This document shows, one piece after another, positions 1-6,639 of a stretch of DNA of 6,639 nucleotides. The position numbers and the translations under genes were made by a program. Source of the DNA: DASUTW01 sp035513995 (lineage in GTDB: Bacteria > Actinomycetota > UBA4738 > CALAEC01). The notes beneath the pieces are model-generated. The model saw only the letters and a list, made by a program, of their open reading frames with translations. It did not search any database and had not been told where the DNA came from. Location: NCBI GenBank assembly GCA_035513995.1, contig DATKBL010000155.1:1-6639 (forward strand), written 5' to 3'. Position 1 is the first letter of the stretch. Each line of letters begins with the position of its first letter.

Positions 1-1292
1 CCGGCCGCCGAGACGAGGGCTTCGGCTGCCTCTTCGGGGGAGGACCTGGCCGCCCCGGAGAGGAACCGCGTGAAGACGGCGCGGGCGGCCTCGCCCAGGA
101 GCCGCTTGCGGACGTTCGAGTCCGGGAACCTCGAGAACGCCTCGTTGGTCAGGTAGGGGATCGCGTTCTCGGCGGAGAGCCGATCGCCGGTCAGGGGGAC
201 GCGGACGGGTCCCGTCACCTCGAGCAGGGCCTCGAGCGACGCGGGGTCCGCCAGGATGACGCCGTCCACGGACCGCCCCGTCACCTCTTGGTACAGGCGC
301 TCGATCGCCAGGGCCGCGGACGGCCCATCGGGCGTCATGTTCAGGTTCTGCCAGGAGTTCGGGGCCCCGAACGGACCGTACAGCGTGGCGTAGTCCGCAT
401 TGGGAGCCTCTACCTCAGCGGACGGATCGATCACCGTCTGGATCGTGGAGAAGGGAGTGAACCGCAGGTTGCCGTCACGCGCGGTGAGGATCGAGTAGGC
501 GCCGATGAGGCCGCCGGTCCCACGCAGCTCCGCGGGATCCTGGGCTCCGAAGAAGTACCGGCGGGGGCCGTTCATCCCCAGGAACTCGGGAAGGGCCGCC
601 GTCAGGGCGGCCGCGGGGTGGATCACTCTCTCTGCCTCGCGGAGCGCCTCGTCGAACTGGTCGTGGGCTGCCCCCACCGGCCCGATCAGGAGGTCGTCGG
701 GCGTCCTGTCGAAGGCATCGCGTGCCAGGGCGACGAGGTCCGAAGCGCGCTCCAGCGGAGCGGCGGCGGCAGCGAGCGGCTCCAGTGCGAGCTTGCCCTC
801 CGACGGAGCCAGCGCGGAGATGCCGCCCGGCAGATCGCCCGCCGCGGTCGAGACGACCCGGCCGGCGCGAGCGAGGTACGTGCCGGCCTCGGACATGTCT
901 CGAACGGAGTCGACCGATCGCCCCGCGATGGGTGTATAGGAGAGCACCCGGAGCATCGGGCTCGTGGCCTGGGACCGAGCCCGGATGAAGGCCGACTCCG
1001 CTGCGGCGAACGACTCCCCTGCCTGATCGACGTCTCCCGCCAGGACGGCCTCTCGCCCGGCCTCCATCGCGCCCCGCCCTTCGGTGAGCAGTCGGCGGGC
1101 CTGGAGGGCCGGGATCACCGCGAGCGCGGCGAGCAGAAGAAGGAGTGCCGCCGCTCCCGCCACCCATCGGCGCCAGCGGCTGGGGCGTCGACGTACCCGC
1201 CGCCGGACGCGCACCCGCTCGCGCGGGCGTCCGGCGTCGGACACTGGTGGATCGGCTGCCGGTGTGCTCGGGTCGTCACGGACTTCGGTCAT
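1..1292 (-). CDS. DUF4012 family membrane-anchored protein, N-terminal 430 residues (partial)
   Basis: An uninterrupted reading frame runs from an ATG at 1292-1290 to the left edge with no stop, giving 430 codons; the C-terminus is outside the window. Residues 1-42 are a hydrophilic, arginine-rich tail (about a dozen Arg between 22 and 42). Residues 43-63 are one hydrophobic segment with a run of five Leu at 50-54. This predicts an N-in single-pass or signal-anchor protein with the rest outside the membrane. Residues 70-190 are Ala/Glu-rich and probably helical. The family signature is PRRYFFGAQDPAELRGTGG at 243-261, followed by LIGAY, the most conserved block of DUF4012 (Pfam PF13196) as I recall it. 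The family is common in Actinobacteria and has no established biochemical role; some members lie near cell-surface polysaccharide genes, but nothing here shows that. The gene is divergent from the dodecin gene. Start choice rests on the AAGGGGG site 11 bases upstream and a -10-like TAGAAT just before it. Family assignment is firm; function is unknown. Confidence 0.88.
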   Translation of the reverse strand, partial: MTEVRDDPSTPAADPPVSDAGRPRERVRVRRRVRRRPSRWRRWVAGAAALLLLLAALAVIPALQARRLLTEGRGAMEAGREAVLAGDVDQAGESFAAAESAFIRARSQATSPMLRVLSYTPIAGRSVDSVRDMSEAGTYLARAGRVVSTAAGDLPGGISALAPSEGKLALEPLAAAAAPLERASDLVALARDAFDRTPDDLLIGPVGAAHDQFDEALREAERVIHPAAALTAALPEFLGMNGPRRYFFGAQDPAELRGTGGLIGAYSILTARDGNLRFTPFSTIQTVIDPSAEVEAPNADYATLYGPFGAPNSWQNLNMTPDGPSAALAIERLYQEVTGRSVDGVILADPASLEALLEVTGPVRVPLTGDRLSAENAIPYLTNEAFSRFPDSNVRKRLLGEAARAVFTRFLSGAARSSPEEAAEALVSAA

Positions 1293-1303
1293 GGAGTGAC
1301 AGG

Positions 1304-1310
1304 CCCCCTT
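1304..1310 (-). promoter_or_regulatory. Ribosome binding site of the DUF4012 gene
   Basis: On the minus strand the sequence reads AAGGGGG, 11 bases before the ATG at 1292. The spacing is slightly long and the match to the anti-Shine-Dalgarno is partial, but it is the only purine-rich stretch near this start and supports the ATG at 1292. Confidence 0.5.
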
Positions 1311-1318
1311 GGCGCTAA

Positions 1319-1324
1319 ATTCTA
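1319..1324 (-). promoter_or_regulatory. Candidate -10 element of the DUF4012 gene
   Basis: TAGAAT on the minus strand fits the actinobacterial housekeeping -10 pattern TANNNT and lies in a small AT-rich island in otherwise very GC-rich DNA. Transcription would begin near 1312, giving a leader of about 20 bases with the AAGGGGG site close to its 5' end. There is no recognisable -35 hexamer 17-18 bases upstream; that stretch is CG-rich. Inferred from motif and position only. Confidence 0.45.
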
Positions 1325-1347
1325 CCCCGAGGCTCCAAAGCCCCCCG

Positions 1348-1361
1348 CGTCCGCTCGGACG
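1348..1361. promoter_or_regulatory. Palindrome between divergent promoters, possible operator
   Basis: CGTCCG and CGGACG form a perfect 6+6 inverted repeat around a 2-base centre (CT). It sits about 18 bases upstream of the dodecin -35 and where the -35 region of the minus-strand DUF4012 promoter would be. A dimeric regulator could bind it and affect both genes. Short GC palindromes arise easily by chance at this base composition, so this is only a candidate. Confidence 0.25.
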
Positions 1362-1379
1362 TGCCTGCGAACCAGCGGG

Positions 1380-1409
1380 TTGTCCCTCACGTGGTCCCCG
1401 TCCTAGGAT
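1380..1409 (+). promoter_or_regulatory. Sigma-70-type promoter of the dodecin gene
   Basis: TTGTCC at 1380-1385 is followed after 18 bases by TAGGAT at 1404-1409. This closely resembles the consensus of the principal actinobacterial sigma factor (TTGAC-like, 17-18 bases, TAGGAT-like). Transcription would start near 1416, about 10 bases before the Shine-Dalgarno sequence at 1426. It is the best-formed promoter in the window. It also argues against starting the dodecin protein at the in-frame ATG at 1408, which would lie inside the -10. Confidence 0.65.
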
Positions 1410-1425
1410 GCGGGCGACGCTTCCC

Positions 1426-1432
1426 AAGGAGG
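1426..1432 (+). promoter_or_regulatory. Ribosome binding site that fixes the GTG start of the dodecin gene
   Basis: AAGGAGG, a near-perfect Shine-Dalgarno sequence, ends 5 bases before the GTG at 1438. It selects this GTG over the in-frame ATG at 1408 and over the out-of-frame ATG at 1433. Confidence 0.8.
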
Positions 1433-1437
1433 ATGCC

Positions 1438-1641
1438 GTGACCGTAGTCAAGACGATCGAGCTGGTGGGGGTCTCATCGGAGTCGTGGCGGGATGCCGCG
1501 GCGCAGGCGCTGGCCGAGGCGGCGAAGACCCTCCGCAGCATCGAGGGGATGGACGTGCTCGAGACCTCGGCGGTCGTGGACGGCTCGGACATCTCGGAGT
1601 ACCACACGCGGGTGCGGATCAAGTTCCGCATCGAGCGCTGA
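1438..1641 (+). CDS. Dodecin family protein, lacking the usual flavin-contacting residues
   Basis: The 67-residue product starts at GTG 1438 and has the normal dodecin length (about 65-75). Its order also fits: a first beta strand VKTIELVG (4-11), a helix opened by SSESW (13-17) and running to about residue 34, and two further strands around 37-47 and 54-66 ending KFRIER. Dodecins assemble into hollow cytoplasmic 12-mers; characterised ones from Halobacterium and Mycobacterium store flavins, stacked on a Trp in strand 2 and held by a Gln in strand 3. By ungapped alignment from memory, the Trp position is Gly37 and the Gln position is His56. The only Trp is W17, at the helix start. Flavin binding in the classical way is therefore doubtful. 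Trp-less relatives carrying the ESW motif are, as I recall, widespread, with unclear ligands. The gene has its own promoter and ribosome binding site, and a hairpin follows, so it is probably monocistronic. Family is confident; ligand is unknown. Confidence 0.9.
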   Translation: MTVVKTIELVGVSSESWRDAAAQALAEAAKTLRSIEGMDVLETSAVVDGSDISEYHTRVRIKFRIER

Positions 1642-1658
1642 TCGCGAGCGCCGTCGTC

Positions 1659-1685
1659 GAGCCCCCGGGCCCCGCTCGGGGGCTC
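1659..1685 (+). terminator. GC hairpin after the dodecin gene, likely terminator
   Basis: GAGCCCCCG (1659-1667) and CGGGGGCTC (1677-1685) are perfect reverse complements. Inside them a G-T pair and two more G-C pairs can extend the stem to 12 pairs around a 3-base CCC loop. It begins 17 bases after the dodecin stop codon. No T-run follows, so it is not a textbook intrinsic terminator, but strong hairpins without U-tracts are common after genes in GC-rich Actinobacteria. It separates the dodecin unit from the purine operon. Confidence 0.65.
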
Positions 1686-1695
1686 TCCCGTGTCC

Positions 1696-1707
1696 TAGAC
1701 TTACGCT
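1696..1707 (+). promoter_or_regulatory. Candidate -10 region of the purine operon
   Basis: Two -10-like hexamers lie back to back: TAGACT (1696-1701) and TACGCT (1702-1707), both fitting TANNNT. The second is 7 bases before an ATG at 1715, the spacing seen for leaderless transcripts in Actinobacteria. There is no good -35, because that stretch is the hairpin behind the dodecin gene. The first hexamer is preceded by GTCC, giving GTCCTAG, which also occurs at the dodecin promoter. Placement between a terminator-like hairpin and purA supports promoter function, but the exact start site is inferred. Confidence 0.45.
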
Positions 1708-1714
1708 TGAGCCC

Positions 1715-1732
1715 ATGCGCGCGACGACCTGA
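1715..1732 (+). other. Possible five-codon leader ORF coupled to purA
   Basis: ATG at 1715 opens a reading frame Met-Arg-Ala-Thr-Thr that stops at TGA 1730-1732. The A of the stop is the first base of the purA ATG (TGATG). It lacks a Shine-Dalgarno sequence but could be read from a leaderless mRNA starting at or next to 1715. Terminating ribosomes could then restart on purA, which also lacks a Shine-Dalgarno sequence. The peptide sequence itself suggests no function. A chance arrangement is quite possible. Confidence 0.25.
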
Positions 1733-3005
1733 TGCCTGCGACGATCCTGGTGGGGACACAGTGGGGCGATGAGGGGAAGGGGAAGGCCACCGACCTCCTC
1801 GCCGACCGGATGGACTTCGTGGTCCGGTACCAGGGCGGGAACAACGCCGGGCACACTGTCGTCGTCGGTGACCGCACGCTGAAGCTGCACCTGATCCCCT
1901 CGGGCATCTTCTATCCGGACATCACCTCGGTGATCGCGGCGGGCGTCGTGGTGGACCCTCGGGTGTTGCTCGAGGAGATGGACGAGCTGGCCGCGCAGGG
2001 GATCGACGCGTCGCGCCTGGTGCTGTCGGCCAACGCCCACCTGATCATGCCCTACCACCTCGAGCTCGACCGGGTCACCGAGCGCTACCTGGGTCGCTCG
2101 CGGCTCGGCACCACGAAGCGGGGGATCGGGCCGGCCTACGCGGACAAGGCGGCGCGGATCGGGCTCCGGGTGCAGGACCTCACCGACGAGAAGATCTTCC
2201 GCAAGAAGCTCGAGGTGGTGCTGAAGGAGAAGAACGCGATCCTCAGCAAGGTCTACAACCGACTGCCGCTGGAGGCCGAGGAGATCGTCACGGACTACAT
2301 GGGGTATGGAGAGCGGCTGGCCCCGCACATCGCCGACACCTCGGCGGTGCTGCACGAGGCGCTGCGCGAGGGGAAGAGCCTCCTGCTGGAGGGCGCGCAG
2401 GGGACCCTGCTCGACCTCGACCACGGGACGTATCCCTTCGTGACGTCGTCGAACCCGGTGGCGGGCGGCGCGCTGGTGGGCGCGGGGCTCGGGCCCGGCG
2501 TCGTGGACCGCGTGATCGGGGTGACGAAGGCGTACGTGACGAGGGTGGGGTCGGGGCCGTTCCCCACCGAGGACGAGGGCGCGGCCGGTCGTCACATGGG
2601 CGAGCGTGGGATCGAGGTGGGCACGACGACCGGCCGCGCCCGACGCTGCGGCTGGCTCGACGTCGTGCTCCTCCGGTACGCGGCCCGGGTGAACGGGCTG
2701 ACCGAGCTCTTCCTCACGAAGATCGATGTGCTCACCGGGCTCCTTCGGCTGAAGGTCTGTACCGCCTACCGCTTCGAGGGCGACATCTATGAGGACTTCC
2801 CGCCGCACCAGACGATCGTCCACAAGGCCGAGCCGGTCTACGAGGAGCTCGACGGCTGGGAGGAGGACTTGGCGGGCGCGCGCTCGCTGGACGACCTGCC
2901 CGGGGCCGCGCGGAAGTACGTCGCCCTGATCGAGGAGGCCTCCGGGGTGCCGGTGCGGACGATCTCGGTGGGGCCGGGGCGCGAGGACACCGTGGAGGTG
3001 GCAGC

Positions 3006-3009
<4 letters not shown>
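1732..3009 (+). CDS. purA: Adenylosuccinate synthetase (PurA)
   Basis: This cytoplasmic enzyme joins IMP and aspartate using GTP to give adenylosuccinate, the first step from IMP to AMP. The product has 425 residues, close to the 432 of E. coli PurA. The N-terminal GTQWGDEGKGK loop (8-18) carries the catalytic Asp13, and GGNNAGHT (35-42) carries the catalytic His41. Other family blocks are LGTTKRGIGPAY (125-136), EGAQGTLLDLDHGTYPFVTSSNP (in two parts, 220-232 and 233-242), and the aspartate-binding loop GTTTGRARRCGW (297-308). Near the C-terminus SVGPGRE fits the guanine-binding end of the protein. ATG 1732 is chosen because the family N-terminus begins here and an in-frame TGA lies at 1708. 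No Shine-Dalgarno sequence precedes it, unlike every other gene here. The stop overlaps the purD start by 4 bases (GTGA), so the gene heads the pur operon. Confidence 0.98.
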
Positions 3010-4257
<1,248 letters not shown>

Positions 4258-4265
<8 letters not shown>

Positions 4266-4731
4266 CGAAGAGCCGCTGGTGGGGATCCTCGTGGGATCCG
4301 CCTCGGATCTCCCCGTGATCCAGCAGGCCGGGGCGATCCTGGAGCGCTTCGAGATCCCCCACGAGATCCACGTCATGTCGGCGCACCGGAGCCCCGATCA
4401 GGTGGACGAGTACTCGCGCACCGCGGAGGAGCGCGGCATCGTCACGATCATCTGCGGGGCCGGGATGGCCGCCCATCTCGCGGGGGCGGTCGCCGCGCGG
4501 ACGACCCTCCCGGTGATCGGGGTGCCGATCGGCGGCGACCGGCTGAGCGGGGCCGACGCCCTCTACTCGACCGTGCAGATGCCGCGCGGCGTTCCCGTCG
4601 CCACCGTGGCGATCGATGGTGCCGTGAACGCGGCGATCCTCGCCGCGCAGATCGTGGCCGTCCGCGACGAGGCCGTCCGCAGGCGCCTCCACGAGTTCAA
4701 GGACTCCCTGGCGGAGGGCTTCAAGGCGTGA
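4258..4731 (+). CDS. purE: N5-carboxyaminoimidazole ribonucleotide mutase, class I (PurE)
   Basis: The class I enzyme moves the carboxyl group of N5-CAIR to carbon, giving CAIR. The 157-residue length suits class I PurE, which forms octamers. Conserved elements are GSASD (13-17), MSAHRSP (40-46) with the catalytic His43 (His45 in E. coli), CGAGMAAHLAG (66-76), and a GVPIGGDRLSG / YSTVQMPRGVPV region typical of class I. Against E. coli, Leu18 replaces Trp, Ser45 replaces Thr, and the loop before NAA is two residues shorter (AIDGAVNAA); as I recall, the Thermotoga enzyme has the same short loop and a Leu at the Trp position, so this looks like normal variation. AAGGAGG (4245-4251) lies 6 bases before the ATG, a strong site inside the end of purD. 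Class I PurE normally depends on PurK for N5-CAIR, and purK is not adjacent here. Confidence 0.97.
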
Positions 4732-6029
4732 TCCCGCGGTACACCCTGCCCGAGATGGCCGCGATCTGGTCCGAGGAGGCCAAGATCGAGGCCTGGCTCC
4801 GGGTCGAGGTCCTGGCCTGCGAGGCGTGGGCCGCGATCGGCCGCATCCCCCAGGAAGACCTGGAGGAGATCCGAGCCAAGGCCGCGGCCACGCCCGAAGA
4901 GGTCCGCGAGGTCGAGGAGGTCACGAACCACGACGTGGCCGCGTTCGTCCAGGTGGCCGCGTCGAAGGTGGGGCCGGCCGGCCGCTGGATCCACTACGGG
5001 CTCACCTCGAGCGATGTTGTCGACACGGCGCTGGCCGTCCAGCTCCGCGACGCGACCGACCAGATCCTGGCCCGGCTGGAGCGGCTGCTGGGGGTGGTGA
5101 AGGCCCGCGCGCTCGAGCACCGCGACACGCTCTGCCTGGGGCGGACCCACGGCGTCGCCGCCGAGCCCACGACGTTCGGGCACAAGCTCGCCGTCCGCGC
5201 CTTCCAGCTCGCCCGAGACCGCGACCGGCTCAGGCGCGCGCGCGAGATCGTCTCCGTGGGGAAGGTCTCCGGAGCGGTGGGCACCTACAGCGTGGTGGAC
5301 CCTCGCGTCGAGGAGCACGTCTGCGCCGAGCTCGGCCTCACCCCCGCGCCCGCCGCCACCCAGGTCGTCCAGCGCGATCGCCACGCCGAGCTGCTCTCCG
5401 CGATCGCGCTGGCCGGCGCCTCGCTGGAGACGATCGCCCTCGAGGTCCGTCACCTCTCGCGGACCGAGGTCCGCGAGGCGCAGGAGGCCTTCGGCGCCGG
5501 CCAGCGCGGCTCCTCGGCCATGCCCCACAAGCGCAACCCGATCCTCTCCGAGCGGATCACCGGGCTGGCCCGCCTCTTCCGCGGCTACCTGCAGGCCGGC
5601 ATGGAGAACGTCGCGCTGTGGCACGAGCGCGACATCTCCCACTCCAGCGTGGAGCGGGTCGTCCTCCCCGACGCCACGATCGTGCTCGACTACGCGCTGG
5701 ACCTGACCCGGCGGGTGGTCGAGGGCCTCATCGCCTTCCCCGAGCGGATGCGAGAGAACCTCATGGTGGGCGGGGGCCTCGTCTTCTCGCAGGCTGTGCT
5801 GACCGCCCTGATCGACGCGGGCATGGGCCGCGACGACGCCTACGGCATCGTGCAGGCCGCCGCGGCCAAGGCCTGGGACGAGGGGGTGAGCTTCCGGGAG
5901 ACGATCGAGGCCGACCCCGCGGTCCGCGAGCGACTCAGCGACGCCGCGCTCGCCGCCGCGTTCGAGCCCAAGCTGGAGCACCTGGACGCCGTCTTCGAGC
6001 GGCTGGAGCGACTGGAGGTCGAGGGATGA
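4728..6029 (+). CDS. purB: Adenylosuccinate lyase / SAICAR lyase (PurB)
   Basis: PurB releases fumarate twice in purine synthesis: from SAICAR to give AICAR, and from adenylosuccinate (the PurA product) to give AMP. The 433-residue protein matches the shorter Bacillus-type PurB (431) rather than the longer E. coli form (456). The three signatures of the fumarase/aspartase superfamily are present: TNHDV (66-70) with His68, GLTSSDVVDTA (91-101) and GRTHG (138-142) with catalytic His141, and the flexible loop GSSAMPHKRNP (261-271) with the catalytic serine pair 262-263. ERDISHSS is the further conserved block near the active site. The histidine numbering coincides with that known for B. subtilis PurB. 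The start is GTG 4728 in GTGA, overlapping the purE stop, with GGAGGG at 4713-4718 nine bases upstream. Its end overlaps purC by 4 bases (ATGA). Confidence 0.98.
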   Translation: MIPRYTLPEMAAIWSEEAKIEAWLRVEVLACEAWAAIGRIPQEDLEEIRAKAAATPEEVREVEEVTNHDVAAFVQVAASKVGPAGRWIHYGLTSSDVVDTALAVQLRDATDQILARLERLLGVVKARALEHRDTLCLGRTHGVAAEPTTFGHKLAVRAFQLARDRDRLRRAREIVSVGKVSGAVGTYSVVDPRVEEHVCAELGLTPAPAATQVVQRDRHAELLSAIALAGASLETIALEVRHLSRTEVREAQEAFGAGQRGSSAMPHKRNPILSERITGLARLFRGYLQAGMENVALWHERDISHSSVERVVLPDATIVLDYALDLTRRVVEGLIAFPERMRENLMVGGGLVFSQAVLTALIDAGMGRDDAYGIVQAAAAKAWDEGVSFRETIEADPAVRERLSDAALAAAFEPKLEHLDAVFERLERLEVEG

Positions 6030-6639
6030 GCATGCTGGCCGAGATGGCGGCGCGGGGGAAGGTCCGCGACATCTACGAGGCGGGCGACGACCACCTCGTC
6101 ATGGTGACGAGCGACCGCATCTCCGCGTTCGACGTGGTGCTGCCCGACCCGATCCCCGACAAGGGGCGGGTGCTGACCGGGCTCTCGCTGTTCTGGTTCG
6201 ATCGCACCGCCGACATCGTCCCCAACCACCTCGTGACCGCCGACGTCCGCGAGATGCCGGCGCCGTTCTCCGACCACGCCGAGCTCGCCGGCCGCACGAT
6301 GCACGTGCGCAAGGCCGAGATGGTCCCGGTCGAATGCGTGGCCCGCGGCTACCTCGCGGGTTCGGGCTGGAAGGAGTACAGGGCCGACGGCACCGTCTGC
6401 GGGATCCCTCTGCCCGAGGGGCTGGTCGAATCGGCCGAGCTGCCCGAGCCCATCTTCACCCCCGCCACGAAGGCCCAGACCGGCCACGACGAGAACATCT
6501 CGCTGGAGCGCGCCGCAGAGATCGTGGGCGAGGGCCTGGCCCAGCGTCTCAAGGAGCTGACGCTCACCCTCTACGGGTTCGCCCGGGACTACGCTCGCGA
6601 GCGCGGCATCATCCTGGCCGACACGAAGTTCGAGTTCGG
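6026..6639 (+). CDS. purC: SAICAR synthetase (PurC), N-terminal 204 residues (partial)
   Basis: PurC joins aspartate to CAIR with ATP to give SAICAR, the substrate of PurB. The frame is open to the right edge; about 204 residues are visible, and a complete protein of this type would have roughly 290-300. Conserved parts are GKVRDIYE (11-18), the glycine-rich ATP loop region; SDRISAFDVVLPDPIPDKG (29-47), the family signature; VECVARGYLAGSGWKEY (102-118); FTPATKA (144-150); GHDENIS (153-159); and ADTKFEF (198-204) at the edge. The AFDVVLPDPIPDKG and long ARGYLAGSGW spacing resemble the longer Ade1-like/actinobacterial form rather than the compact E. coli one. ATG 6026 overlaps the purB stop as ATGA, with GGAGG at 6014-6018 seven bases upstream; a second ATG at 6032 is in frame but less well placed. 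No disruption is seen. Confidence 0.96.
   Translation, partial: MSMLAEMAARGKVRDIYEAGDDHLVMVTSDRISAFDVVLPDPIPDKGRVLTGLSLFWFDRTADIVPNHLVTADVREMPAPFSDHAELAGRTMHVRKAEMVPVECVARGYLAGSGWKEYRADGTVCGIPLPEGLVESAELPEPIFTPATKAQTGHDENISLERAAEIVGEGLAQRLKELTLTLYGFARDYARERGIILADTKFEF

Noticed and set aside
721..790. GCGGCGGCGGCAGCGAGCGG-like tract as a possible repeat element
   Set aside because: It simply encodes an Ala-rich stretch of the DUF4012 protein and is not a true tandem array.
288..1406. Plus-strand 372-codon ORF, and other ORFs opposite or beside the DUF4012 gene
   Set aside because: Its translation is low-complexity, rich in Arg, Gly and Pro, and has no recognisable motif, while the minus strand over the same bases encodes a clear DUF4012 protein. 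It is a by-product of GC-rich codon use.
1309..1437. N-terminal extension of the dodecin frame (ATG at 1309 or 1408)
   Set aside because: The extension has no dodecin homology, ATG 1408 falls inside the TAGGAT promoter element, and AAGGAGG sits 5 bases before GTG 1438.
1642..1731. Purine (guanine or PRPP) riboswitch ahead of the pur operon
   Set aside because: The 90-bp gap is too short for one given the hairpin and promoter in it, and no conserved riboswitch core is visible.
4563..5981. Minus-strand ORF of 472 codons across purB
   Set aside because: It is a shadow of purB and the end of purE, with no motif and no sensible start context.

Overview
The window is GC-rich chromosomal DNA, about 70% G+C by eye, and reads as an actinobacterial (Actinomycetota) genome. 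The reasons are the strong G/C bias at third codon positions, the GTG starts, the TAGGAT/TAGAAT/TAGACT-type -10 elements, a membrane-anchored DUF4012 protein, and the actinobacterial look of the Pur proteins. I cannot name a genus. It is mostly housekeeping DNA: I see no mobile element, tRNA, rRNA, CRISPR array or defence/toxin module.

Layout. Positions 1-1292 on the minus strand hold the first 430 residues of a DUF4012-family membrane protein, which runs off the left edge. A 145-bp divergent intergenic region (1293-1437) carries a candidate promoter for each direction and a short perfect palindrome between them. A 67-residue dodecin-family protein (1438-1641, plus strand) follows, with its own promoter and ribosome binding site and a strong GC hairpin behind it (1659-1685). 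A 90-bp gap then leads to a purine biosynthesis operon on the plus strand: purA (1732-3009), purD (3006-4265), purE (4258-4731), purB (4728-6029) and purC (6026 to the right edge, partial). Every gene junction in the operon overlaps by 4 or 8 bases.

How the genes work together. PurD (GAR synthetase), PurE (N5-CAIR mutase), PurC (SAICAR synthetase) and PurB (adenylosuccinate/SAICAR lyase) catalyse steps of de novo IMP synthesis. PurA, at the head of the operon, commits IMP to AMP, and PurB completes that branch too. PurK, which should feed the class I PurE, is not in the window. The DUF4012 and dodecin genes are separate transcription units with no shown link to purine synthesis.

The points most worth a second look are the dodecin, in which both residues that contact flavin in characterised dodecins are replaced, and the start of purA, which has no Shine-Dalgarno sequence but is preceded by a possible five-codon leader ORF whose stop overlaps the purA ATG. 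I found no convincing new multi-gene system.
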